Shown here: in pieces, positions 1 through 10,508 of the stretch | Layout: each line of letters begins with the position of its first letter | Numbering within the stretch: the stretch's first letter is position 1 | NCBI GenBank assembly: GCA_947396885.1 | Contig: OX377206.1 | Location: 3,747,634 to 3,811,633, forward strand | Source: Heligmosomoides polygyrus polygyrus | Lineage: Eukaryota > Nematoda > Chromadorea > Rhabditida > Heligmosomidae | Length of the DNA: 64,000 bases | Direction of reading: 5' to 3' | Translations under genes and position numbers: made by a program | Notes under the pieces: generated by a model | What the model saw: only the letters and a program-made list of their open reading frames with translations | Told to the model about the DNA's origin: nothing | Databases searched by the model: none

Positions 1-3000
1 AACAGCTTTGTTTTGGACGAAGGTTTTTGTGCTTTCTTTGAGTGAAGCCAATGAAGAGCGATTTGAGAATCCGAGAAAATGTGAAGCGAATTAAGTGGAA
101 GTGCAGTTAACTGCGACAAAATGAACTTTGCTAGGCGTACTGCAATGAAGATAGCGAGCAGTTCCAATCGTGGAATTGTTAGCTTCTTCTTGGGATTTAA
201 GCGACTTTTGGCGATCATCAAATGCGATGAAAAGTTGTTCTCAGATTTGTGTGCTAAATATGCGCAACATGCATACGCACGGTTCGACGCATCAGCAAAA
301 ACGTATAACTCGTATTTTCCGTCATAAAGTAAGGGTAGTATCAGGCGTGGAATTGGTGTGATAGGAAAACGTACTGCGTTGATGAGTTCCTTCCATTTTC
401 CTGCGTCCTCGTTTGAAATAGGTTGATCCCAGTCGTATGAGCTGGACCACAGATCCTGAATGAACATTTTGAACTTGACAAGAAAAGGCGACAATAATCC
501 AAGCGGATCGAATGTTGATGCTAATGCTTGCAGAGCGGTTCTTTTGGAGGAAACTTCAATACAGGCAATTCTAAGTTGCATGTCCAACGTGTCATTGATA
601 GCATTCCATTTTAACCCTAGAACCTTTGCCTTTTCTACGCTTTTCATGCGATCTGACGGAAGTATCTCTTCGTTGATCTTCTCGGAGTTGCACAAGAACT
701 CGCGTAAGTTCATGTGCATCGCAGCAAATGTTGATTTAGCGTCCTTGTATTTTCGAAGAGCTTCATTATAGCCGTCCGCACCAAGTATGACATTGTCGAC
801 ATATGTGTTTCTTTCAATGTCTTGACTTAATGATTTATTTGGTTCCTTTCTGAGATAGTATAAAATCGATATTGCCAAAAGGAAAGGCGAAGCATTGATT
901 CCGAACGGAACGCGAGTAAATCGAAAGTGACGAAGGTTGTCACTACTTGGTGGTTTCGTAATGTCTTTAATCCACAAGAATCGAGTCACGTCTCGTTGAT
1001 TTTTGAGTAGGCGTATTTGATGAAATGCTTTTTCCACGTCAGATATTAGGAGAAATCGATAGGTTCTCATTCTTAAGAGAATTCCTATAAGACTTGGTAA
1101 GATTGTAGGCCCCTGATGAAGGCAATCATTGAGACTAGGCGATCCTTTATAGTGAGATGAAGCGTCAAAGACAACTCTGATTGGAGATGTAGAGCTTTCC
1201 TTAATAATTGCCTGGTGTGGCAAATAGTAGCACAAACTGCTATTCGGAGAAGCTTCTTCTACCTCTTCTATGACTCCAGAGGAAAGCTGACTTTCGAATA
1301 CATTTGAATAGGCGTTTAATATTTCAGGACGACTACTTAGAGCTTTGAGTTGACTTTGTAGGCGTTTGTAAGCGAGCTGTTTGTTATCGGCTAAAGGCGG
1401 ATGGTCCATTTTCCACGGAAATCTCACGTGAAGGAATCCGTCTATTTCAGTAGCGGTTTTGAAAAACTCCTTAACAACGCGATCGTTTTCTTGACTGTCG
1501 AATAGCGGATCTGGATCGTCAGTAATTCCAACAACCTCTAGTTTCCAAAGCTTACTTGCTAGATTCTTCACGTCGTCGTCCTTCAGATTGTCTGTTTTAG
1601 AGTTATCGTCCTCCTGAATAGTTTGCAGTGTGACATTGAACTCCATTCCTGATATGATCGGACCGAATCTGGAAAATGTAAGTACAAGACCTGATGGTAG
1701 AACGCGAGATGGTTTTCGCGTTAACACTTCCCAGCAATGATTGATTCCAATCAGGATTTCAGGCGACTGAAGACTAGATCTTTGGCATGGAATTGAAATA
1801 TTCCATGACTGAATGGCGGCTAAGTCATCTTGATTTATAATAGGCGTAGGTTGCGGGGCAGCTAATCTGTCCTTAACATATAGGCGTATGCGTAGTCGTT
1901 GACCATCGCAATCCATGAACGTTACTTCGACAATACCTAACCTTTCAGTCACTGGATTTCCTCCTAGTGTCACTAAGGTGATGTCACGATATTCTTCAAT
2001 TGAGAGTCCCAGGCGCTTAACAGCCGCTGCTGTAATAAAGCTTGGTTGTGAACCAGTGTCTAACAGAACGGAAACAGATTCGTAGGTGCGACTTTGATAG
2101 CTGTACGCCATTGCATCGACTATCATAAGCCTAGGCGTGATTTTGCTTTTCGACTGTCTCACAGGCGTATGACCTGCATCTGCGGAGCTGACTCCAACTG
2201 TGAGGCACCTCATCATGTTCTCTAACTCATCCTCCGAGTTCATAGGACTATCAAAAGAAGTAGAACATGCATTCACCTTGTGATGTCGTTCATCAAAATG
2301 GGTTAGGGGTGACGCATCCCTTATAGGCGTATTGAAGGAAACTCTTCGAGGTGAAGAAGGTGGTTTACGATTAGGAAGGCGTATTGATTCATGACTGTTA
2401 CGAGAGGAGTCACGAGACCTAACAGATTCACAAGATGGTTCACGTGAGCTGCTTCTATGTCGAGGGCTGTTCGAGCGAAACTGTCGTGAACGTCCATGGC
2501 TATGAGTATTGGATGGATGAAAACGTACAGGCGATTGCATTGGCTTATCATAGGAATTGCATAACAGCACGTTATGGTCTAATCCGCAACGTTCGCAAGA
2601 TGGAAGGGTACAAACTCGGCTAGAATGGTCGTCTTTAAAGCATTTCCAGCAAAGTTTGTACATCCTGACGATGCGGCGACGATCACTACATGGAATGTTT
2701 CTTGTGCATCTCAAAGATGGGTGGCGCATCGAACGGCAGAAACAACAAGTCTGTGGATCCCAGTTAGGTGGTGGAGACTTCCTATATGAAGGCGAAGAAT
2801 TAACAGCGTTGACAGGATATTCAACAACAGACTTGATAGTGCGATAATTTTCAACGGCTTCGAGTTCTTCTATAGCCGCATCGATTCCTTCTAGAAGTTG
2901 CTCTAAAGTCCAAACAGAACTAGAGCCGTGTTCTCTTTTTGCCACATCCTGCCGTATCGAGAGAGGAAACTTCTCCAAAACAATTTGAATCATAGCGGTT

Positions 3001-4006
3001 GAAGTAGAAATGTTCCCATATCTCGAAAGTTGGGCTAGGAGTGACTGTAATTGACATAGAGTATTTCTTTGCGAGACAGAAGAAGACGAAGCATCAGGCA
3101 GATCTCTGATTTGATAGAAAATAGCATTACGAGCGGATTGCGGTTTATTGAAGCGCTTGTGAAGAAGCTCTACGGCCAAGTCATAATTCTGCTTTGTGTT
3201 GTGGATGCCATGAAGTACGTGGGCCGCGTTTCCTTTCAGTGATGATTTTAAGTAAATGAACTTGGCGGACACCGGAATGGTAGGATTGGAATGAATCAGC
3301 GTATCAAAGGTGCACCAAAATTCATTGAACTGACTCACGTCTCCATGGAATGGCTGCACAGAAATCTTCTCGATTTGTCCTGGCGAGACGTTGGAAGCTT
3401 CCTCTATAGCCGGTGAAATTGCTGCATTGTGGACCTCGAATCTAGAATGACTCTGCGTTGGCGGCGTTTCAAGCATAGAAGAACCACGGCGGTCATTATA
3501 GGCGTCATGATGATTGGAAGAAGCGGAATCATTAGGCGTATTGAAAGAAACACGATGATCAGCAGTAAAATCGAGTGGCATATGAGAAGAATCTCTATCA
3601 GAGCCTTTTCTTAGGTGTTCTTCTACCATCGATATTCTTGCCAAGTGAGCGCTCACCTTACAAATAAACTCTAAAGCTCTTTCCTCCACTTCATCTCCAT
3701 GGTGCTCTTCCCAGTGCTCATCGATCTCATTTATCGTTTTCTCACTGTCAGTAGGCGTACTTTTGGCGAAATTGACAGCTATCTCGAACTTATCTTTAGC
3801 GTTAGCTAAGAGTAAGTCCACGAGAGTTTTCGCTTCAGCAAGAGTTGCTTTCCTAGCAATCAAAAATTTAGGCGTTCCTCAACTGAACTACAGTTGGTGG
3901 GGATTTCGTGCCACTGCAATAAACAGACGTCCATGCCGTCCAAGGTTGCGGTCAGCTTATTGAGCGTCCTTGTAATCTGCGACTTGCAGCTGCGTAATGT
4001 AGCCAT
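1..4006 (-). CDS. BEL/Pao LTR retrotransposon Gag-Pol polyprotein, partial, one frameshift
   Basis: Read on the minus strand, one frame stays open from about 3862 to base 1 (about 1,290 codons) and runs off the window. A likely start ATG lies at 4004-4006 in another frame. A one-base slip in the A/T run at 3861-3869 separates that roughly 46-codon head from the rest. In order: a Gag-like N-terminal part; a Cys/His-rich zinc-knuckle block (about 2760-2560); an aspartic protease with LLDTGSQPSF (DTG codons 2052-2060); a reverse transcriptase with YVDN at 792-803 (YVDD is the more usual form); then a BEL/Pao-type segment with FADASNRAYACCAYLA and FSDSQIALHWLHSKK near the left edge. The integrase and 3' LTR would lie outside the window. 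In this family the polyprotein copies element RNA into DNA in a cytoplasmic particle. Apart from the slip, no stop was found in the parts translated. The hexamer AGGCGT is unusually frequent here. Family assignment is secure; activity is unknown. Confidence 0.9.
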
Positions 4007-5227
4007 TTCCTATCGTGGTTCAACGGTAGTCGACAATTTCCAAGTTTCTGAAGAGATATCCTCTCCATCAAGAGAAAAAATGTGGTGAATGTGATGTGGT
4101 CGATGTTAGGCAATTATTACTCGATGATAATAAAGATGTGAAATACAATAATACAACAGTGAGAATAAGCAACGTTCGCTGAACGGCCGGCCTGACAAAG
4201 AGGTGAATTAGCTACAACGAGGTGCTTAGTGCGAACAACGTTACCCGACTTCTGGGCCTCTACGGCTCCGGGCCATCCCGGCTGCATCCTTGGCCCCGGG
4301 CCATCCCGGCCGCCGGATCCCAGCCTTACGGTCCAACGCTCACGTCGTAGCAAACGCGCTCCGTGGCAAGCTTTTAAGTTTCAATAGTATACCATCCCGG
4401 GAGGCCTAAGTCGAAAAACAACTCCTGCCACAAGTTGCTTCTCGACCTAAGGCCATGGTGACTACTTTAACTTGGCCGCGCAAACACTACAAAAAGAACG
4501 CGTGGCGACTGGTCATCCTGATCACCGATTTGGCCGATGCACCATTGTCGAAGCGGTGGCCGCTCTTGTAGTTTTGCCTCCCGATGTTGATATTATTAGT
4601 TTATCAGTGAAATGCTACAACAAGAACGATTCCTAGTTAGTAACCTAAACAAACAACAAATGCCCCTCAAGGTCGAGTCGACACGACTCAGAAAGGGCTG
4701 GAGGCTGGTACGGCTGGACTCATGCGTCTCATCAAGGGGGACTCTTGGAAAGGAGGAGCGAGTTGTGCGTCCTGTCGAAAGGGTTATGGTGAGGAAAAAC
4801 GGGACTTGGGATTCCAGTTGAGGGGTTCTCGGGTTAAGGAGCTGGATCCGTGGCGTCCATTTGACGGGGCTGTCGGAGTGGAGGAGCGAGTTCGGCGTCC
4901 TGTCGACGGGCAGCAGCAGTCGTATTCGGTCCACTTCCGGCCCAAAATTGTTCGAGTCGTTGACGAGGTACGGTAGATTGCACGAAACGGTAGACGGCGC
5001 CAATTTTGAAGTTGCGTTTGGCGCGACACCTCCTCGTGTTTCGTCTCCCTCTCCTGCCAACTTCTGATTCACCGCTGTGGTTTGAAATGGCTCTTGGACG
5101 GATGGTTTTTCAAACTCAACTTGACTCTTCCAGGCTCTGAAGAAGGCGGTTACGCCGAAACGTTAGCCGGAATAAAGGATCTGTACTAATCTTGGTTCGT
5201 CAGCTACATCACTTGGGTATTCATACT
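4007..5227. other. BEL upstream region: possible LTR/leader and unassigned sequence
   Basis: This stretch is upstream of the BEL start codon and should hold its leader and 5' LTR. The partner LTR is outside the window, so LTR ends cannot be fixed by comparison. Around 4240-4320 there are GC-rich direct repeats of ccgggccatcccggc. A 158-codon minus-strand frame (4596-5072) resembles nothing I recognise and has open frames on the opposite strand too, so I do not call it a gene. At 5137-5170 is a motif with GAAGAAGGCG and GCCGAAACG, including a GGCG/CGCC hairpin. Confidence 0.35.
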
Positions 5228-5617
5228 GATCAATCCTGGGATCCTGTTATCTGTCTGGTCCAACTTACCCAGCCCACCAAGTGCCGTTCTCTTAAAGATA
5301 ATTCCACGCCCTTTCTTCTTCACCCTGAAGGTAATTTTTTTGCTGAGAAGCGCTTATTTTACTGTCAACACTTTGTTGGTAGTGAATTGCTTGTTTTACA
5401 TTGAAGTGTTACACTCCATTTCTTGAACTTTAGTAGTCGTCCTGTTGAAATTGGAACATATAACGCTTTCCTTGATTTTTCTTTCATTTTAAATAGTAGT
5501 TTGCACTAATTGTATTTTTTAACGAAATTTAACGATTTACCGGAAATTTAACGAAAACTTTCCCTTAAAAAAATTTCGTTAAAAAAATTAACGCACAGAA
5601 CTTCGTGTGCACCCCTG
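5228..5617. mobile_element. hAT-like element, right end only (copy A)
   Basis: This matches 35940-36328 of the complete copy in segment B and ends in the same terminus, GTGCACCCCTG (5607-5617). It is followed by GTCTAGAT (5618-5625), the 8-bp site duplicated around copy B. The inner part is rich in TTAACG-type words. The left end is missing; sequence left of 5228 is unrelated to copy B, so the element was truncated or replaced here. Confidence 0.6.
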
Positions 5618-5625
5618 GTCTAGAT

Positions 5626-6570
5626 GTCGAAAACTTTTGTGAAATTATTCGCTCAAACATAATTTCATCCTATAGAATGATCTTCCTGAAGAAGGTAGAC
5701 CTTTCCCTTCTAATGTCCGCCATTTGTTTCTGAAGTATAATATGTGCACAAGAAGGTAGGCAACGTTTCTGTTAACGGATGTCGTTCTTTAACTACCTTT
5801 TTTCTATAGATGCAACTCGATCGTGACGATGAAGCAGCAACAGCAAACGCTAAGCTTCGCTCCTGTGTCTTGGAATCCAGAAGTTCACGGATTCTGTATA
5901 CGTGAGTTCAGATGACTTTTGCAGTTAGTCTTTTATTTTGCCTATAAGGTCCGGCTTACGAGTAATGGCTTGGAGTCCTGTAAGGGTGATCGTTTTCTAG
6001 ACAATTCCAGTGGAGCGTCCACATTTCTGAATGTTTTCCGTTTCAACCTCCCGCTCAGTCCACTATGGAATCTCTTAAAAATTATCTCCGGCAAGTATAC
6101 AATTATACCGTAACAGAGTCTTTGCTAACCAATTGACTTATCCCTTCGTGACAAGCGGGTGCTGGTAATCTGTAGGGATTTATACCGGATTTTGCTTAGA
6201 ACTGACCTTTCTCGTATTCCGGAGACGTCTGCTGGGTCTTAAAAACAACTAAGAACGTCTTTTTTGACTCGAAAGTTTGCTGACGCACCGAAAAGCTCAA
6301 TGTAAATGTATGTACGTCTGTCCATGCAAGCTCAGATTCATATCCGTTCTCTTCTTTGCTGCATGTTTCTTTGTTTTTTCTTTTCTTTTTTTTTTGCTTT
6401 TCTTGCTCCCAATCGGCAGAGGTGGTATCTCGCCGTCGTGCATGGCTTTGTACCTGGTGTTTATATGCTTCTCACGTCGGCTGTGCTCTCAATAGCTTTA
6501 CTTATTTGTCGACTTCTACAACAAAGGAAAGTCCGGCTTCTCCAGCTGATGACGTCTTAAAAATAACTGA
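5626..6570 (+). other. Exon-like module of the triplicated segment (copy A), not recognised
   Basis: This block recurs at 36337-37285 and 56972-57915. It has several short open stretches with splice-like edges. One begins ATG at 5811 after a pyrimidine-rich ...CTATAG, reads MQLDRDDEAATANAKLRSC..., and ends before GTGAGT near 5901. Another (about 6120-6240) contains RDLYRILLRTDLSRIPETS and ends at a stop. The last follows a pyrimidine tract ending CGGCAG near 6420, contains a hydrophobic helix (FVPGVYMLLTSAVLSIALLI) followed by a basic tail, and stops at 6560. Differences between copies often change amino acids, which argues against constraint. It could be a relic of a captured gene or of a retroelement. 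Function unknown. Confidence 0.25.
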
Positions 6571-6584
6571 AGTTATTGGTTCCA

Positions 6585-6835
6585 TTCCTCTTCTTCTTCT
6601 TCAGCGTTTGTCCCGCTTCATGGCGGGGTCCGCTATTCTAGTGCCATGTCGCCATCTTTCCCGATCCCGTGCTAGATCAGGGTGGTAAACCACTTTCCAG
6701 ACACTTCGAAGTTAAGGCCTAACTTACGGACGCTGTCTTCCTTTCCACCCAGAACATGGCCGTACCATCTCGCATCTTGTCAGCTATCGGCGCGACACCG
6801 AACTTCTGCCGAATAGCTTCGACCTTTGAGGAGAG
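6585..6835 (-). pseudogene. RTE-type LINE 3'-end relic (copy A)
   Basis: This matches, at moderate identity, the 3' end of the RTE element at 21944-24442. Shared words include CAGCGTTTGTCCC and GCGACACCGAAC, and both contain TTGTCAGCTATCG. The left edge is a TTC microsatellite where the better-preserved element has a CAT run, as expected for an RTE tail. It covers only the last 80 or so codons and is broken. Confidence 0.75.
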
Positions 6836-7159
6836 ATTTCCAAAATTTGTCTGACTACAATGTGAATTGGGTCGGATCTTAAAAGTACCTCAAACTTGGG
6901 TAATTAAACCATCATTCAGTTGGTTCCATCAATCAACCAACGAATTTTTTTCGTGTTATGTATAAGTGATGTGTACGAGTAAAGCAGTAGAAGCAAAAGC
7001 AATAAGCACTATTGGAATTCAGTTAGTCACAAAACAAGTACTAGGTATAGCAGAAGCTATCCATGGCACCTTTCACGCAGGATTTATAGGGTCTGCCCAC
7101 TCTTTCAAATCTCTTCATAGCGCATAGGCAATGTCTTATCACTGCAGCGTACCTATATG
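6836..7159. other. Segment A spacer, no feature seen
   Basis: This is sequence shared with the corresponding parts of segments B and C (near 37531-37879 and 58176-58524). No open frame, inverted repeat or recognised motif was seen. Confidence 0.4.
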
Positions 7160-7700
7160 TAGTTATGCCTTCCAATTTTTTTCGAATATTCAAATGGTTT
7201 CGAATGCTTACAAATTTCGAATATTCGAAGTGGGATATATTAGAAAATTGGGGATTTTCTGAACATTCGTATTCGAATACATTCGAAAAAAGTGATTTTG
7301 TGAATATTCCAATTCGAATGCATTCGAAAAAGACGGTTTTCGATTACTCGAATTCGAATATGGTTGAAAAGCGCGATTTTTGAATATTCGAAGTCGAATA
7401 CGTTCGAAAAGCGCGATATTCCGAATACTCGAACTTGAATAATGATTTGAATAATTGAATTCGTATCCAATAAATTCTATCTCGATCCAATGAGTTTTCG
7501 AAGAGTTAAGCAGATTTACGCGTACAAAGACGGTACCACTGTCGCCTGCTATAGATGTGCTCTCGATATTTTTTCGAGTATTCAAATAGTTTCAAGTGCT
7601 CACAAATTTCGAGTATTCGAAGCCGATTATATTCGAAAAACGCGATTTTTACATGCTCGAATTCGAGTATTCGAAATCGAATGAAAATCATTCGATCATC
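7160..7700. repeat. TTCGAA-rich arm, left (copy A)
   Basis: This is dense in TTCGAA and near variants, which are self-complementary and can fold extensively. Its right part is inverted relative to the arm at 9640-9856, for example the word TGAAAATCATTCGAT against ATCGAATGATTTTCA. The open frames through it (7208-7585 and others) are a by-product of the low-complexity repeat. Copy B has lost part of this block. Confidence 0.7.
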
Positions 7701-8158
7701 CATTCGAGTAGGTCACTCCAGCATAGCCATAAGCGTTTCCCACTCAGACAATTAAGGCCGTCCAACATAGGCAGCTGTGATGGTAGGAAGACCAAAGTGT
7801 CCCCATAACTTACCCATCCTTTTATGACTATGGACTGCGTTCAGCAGCTCAGCGTCGACCAAAACTATTATCTTTTGACCACTGCTGAAATGGCTGCTTT
7901 AAAGTTGGTAGAAGGTCCTAAAGCATCCTGGATACTGGAACAAAGTGCGAACCCACGTTCTAGGTCTTAATGAGCGCACTGGAATTAACAATTTTGCTTG
8001 GCAGAATGCTTGAAACGCCTTTTTTAGCCTTTTTTAGCCATGAATATAGGTGCTAATAAAGAGGAGCTGATACGCTTGCTTACTTTAGATGTATTTTTTA
8101 GCCAAACATTTTAGTTGATTTCCGATCGAAAATAAAACAGTTTCATCTCCTTCAAATG
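7701..8158. other. Segment A spacer
   Basis: This lies between the TTCGAA arm and the foldback element and is shared with copies B and C with few changes. It contains a short duplication of CTTTTTTAGC near 8020. No coding or RNA feature is supported. Confidence 0.4.
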
Positions 8159-9183
8159 CAATACCGCCCGCGTCGCGCGGGAAAAAGACGGTTTGTGACG
8201 GAAAAATCCGTCGCATCCTCATAACTTCTTCAACTTTCAGTTGTTTAAAAAACTGTTTAGACCGTTCGATTTGTCTCTTCGAGATCTACACAAACATATA
8301 TAAAACTTTACCAGACCACCGCGTTTTCGCCGTGGGTGACCTAAGAAGATAACCGCAGCACGCCTTTGCGATTAGAGCACCTTATTTTCCAGGACGTGCA
8401 TGTGACGTGCAGTGTTTTCGGAGCATCTCAAGTATGACTTACGTTGCCAGTGCGCTGCCATCCCTGAAATGCGTCGAGAGTGCGCCGTGCACAATGCATA
8501 TAGGATCGAACCTATCAATCGAATGGGCGTAAGCGTGTTCACTCCTAGTCTATCTTCCCTTACTGGAAAATGTAAAGCCTTTAAGTCTATCTCGAACCGT
8601 TTGGAGAGTTTTATCAGCAATTCTCAGCCACCGTACTCGAGAATCGCTCCAATCTGTCCCAGGGAGACTTGGGTATGCGCCGTGTGCAATGTGTATAGAG
8701 ATGAACCTATCAATCGAGTGGGTTCGACACCTGGTAGAGTGAGCGTTTGGGGAGTTCTATCATAAATTTACAGCCGCCCATTGAGGAATTGCTCTAAAGC
8801 TGTCCAGTTAGCTTCTGGAGTGCGCCGTGAACAATGCATATAGAATCGAACGCACATCGCACTCTCGAAGCATTCCAGGTATGACAGAGTACTGACAACG
8901 CACGCCATGCTTGAGATACTCCAAAAACACTGTACGTCCTGGAAAATAAGGTGCTCTCATCGCAAAAGCGTGCTGCGGTTATTTTTTAGGCCACCCACGG
9001 CGAAAACCCGGTGGTCTGCTAAAGTTTTATATACGTTTGTGTAGACCTTGAAGAGACAAATCGAACGGTACTAACAGTTTTTTTAAACAACTCAAAATTG
9101 AAGAAGTTATGAGCGTGCGACGGTTTGCGACGGATTTTTCCGTCGCAAACCGTCTTTTTCACCACGCGACGCGGGCGGTATTG
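8159..9183. mobile_element. Foldback element with long inverted termini (copy A, 1,025 bp)
   Basis: It begins CAATACCGCCCGCG and ends with the inverse, CGCGGGCGGTATTG. The inverted arms extend roughly 300-350 bases and include a GACGGTTTGYGACGG / CCGTCGCAAACCGTC block. The centre has diverged repeats containing GTTCGATTC-like or ATCGAACC words near tRNA-like B boxes. No transposase frame is present, so it is non-autonomous. The termini suggest a cut-and-paste family, but no target duplication was found, so the superfamily is not assigned. Confidence 0.75.
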
Positions 9184-9639
9184 TAATCATGAACTCACAG
9201 ATTAAAATTCGATATGCATCTGTAATTGTTAAGGAACTGCGCCACTTTGAAGACGTGAAATGGCTTCAACAGAGATCAGAAATTACTCGTTCGCCCACGT
9301 TTCCGGCAAAACGCTGCTGAACCTTGTTCCAAAATACATGTTCAGGCTTCAGTAGCTTACCTCACAATCCTAAAATAGAAGTTGATATATTTGGATGAAT
9401 GCGCAAGGTAAACGGGGAAAACAGCGATATTTCGTCTCAGATCGAGTTGCAGCTCACATGTGCGTTCGACATGTGGCTTAGACGGGCTATAGACTCTTAT
9501 AGTCTTTTGGTTGTCTTTAGACAGAGAGTTCAGACGTTCTGAAGGAATTCCTCCGTATGTTTCATGAATAATCTGAAAAAATCTTGACTTGAAGTCAAAT
9601 TCATGTTGAAGGTGATGTAAACATCACAGTGCAGTATAG
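9184..9639. other. Segment A spacer
   Basis: This is shared with B (39765-40204) and C (60425-60829). No feature was seen. In C the junction with the foldback element is a deletion. Confidence 0.4.
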
Positions 9640-9856
9640 CTGTGCTCGAATGACCTATTCGAATTGTTAATCGAATGATTTTCATTCGAATTTGAGTATT
9701 CGAGTTCGAATTTTCAGAAAATCGCGCTTTTCGAATGTATTCGAATTCGAGTGTTCAAAATCGCGCTCTTCGAATATATTAGAAATTCGAATGCTCGAAA
9801 ATTGCGGGTATTCGAAACCATTCGAATATTCAAGAACTTTGCGAGAGCACAACTAT
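9640..9856. repeat. TTCGAA-rich arm, right (copy A), MITE-like ends
   Basis: This is a short TTCGAA-rich block that begins TATAGCTGTGCTCG and ends CGAGAGCACAACTATA, so its own ends are inverted. As a whole it is inverted relative to the left arm near 7550-7720. No clear target duplication was seen. Confidence 0.6.
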
Positions 9857-10508
9857 AAAGTGCAGCCCTTTCCTCCGTTTTTCAAATATTGCAGCGAGGC
9901 ATTGTATAGCGAATGTCCATGGGAATCATCTTTCCTGGATGCGACATACAATCTGCTTTTGCATATATTGTTTACCTTAATTTGGCAAACAGTACAAGAC
10001 CATTTCTGCAGGAATTTCCACTAAATCTTCCGATTTGCCTCCAGAATTTTTTTGAATTTTGAATTTTTTTGCTTCATTTTTCGTAAACTTAGCTTTATTT
10101 GACCGGTTTCACGTCAACATTTACACGTGGGGAACTCACTGCATCGCCTCCTTCGCTTGTGCTGTGCCTCTGTGCTTAATTGTATAATTAGAAACATCGC
10201 TTCGAGTTACATAAAACAGCTCTGACATCGTTGTAGAAGGTGGCTGTCCTTTCTTCACGAGACGCATACGGAACTCGCCGTCGCTAGCATGCTGATGATG
10301 GTTTTACTGAATTCATGTGGTTTTCCTTGAAGCATTGTAGCTATCGCTTCTGGAGGTCGTCGTCGTCATCTGTGCAATTCTCGAAAAACTCCCTTCATTG
10401 GTGGAAGTTCGTAATGAAGTGTAGTGGCTTTTCATAATTTCTCGGAAAATTTCTCTGGAGAGAGTATGCCACGGCCTCAATTCGCCAATTTCAGGAAGAT
10501 GTGGCTTC
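9857..10508. other. Segment A sequence shared with B and C, unassigned
   Basis: This is collinear with 40393-41030 and 61019-61664, with few substitutions and small indels. No frame longer than about 70 codons was seen, and no splice-bounded exon is convincing. Confidence 0.35.

Noticed and set aside
1..4006. AGGCGT clusters as internal telomere repeats (TTAGGC)
   Set aside because: The words are scattered, not tandem, and mostly lack the full TTAGGC unit.
4010..4040. CGTGGTTCAACGGTAG as a tRNA 5' half
   Set aside because: No matching T arm or acceptor partner follows; it lies at the start of the BEL region and fits chance or leader sequence.
6120..6240. RDLYRILLRTDLSRIP as a possible LYR-motif mitochondrial protein
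   Set aside because: The tripeptide alone is weak, the stretch is short, and no further family features are seen.
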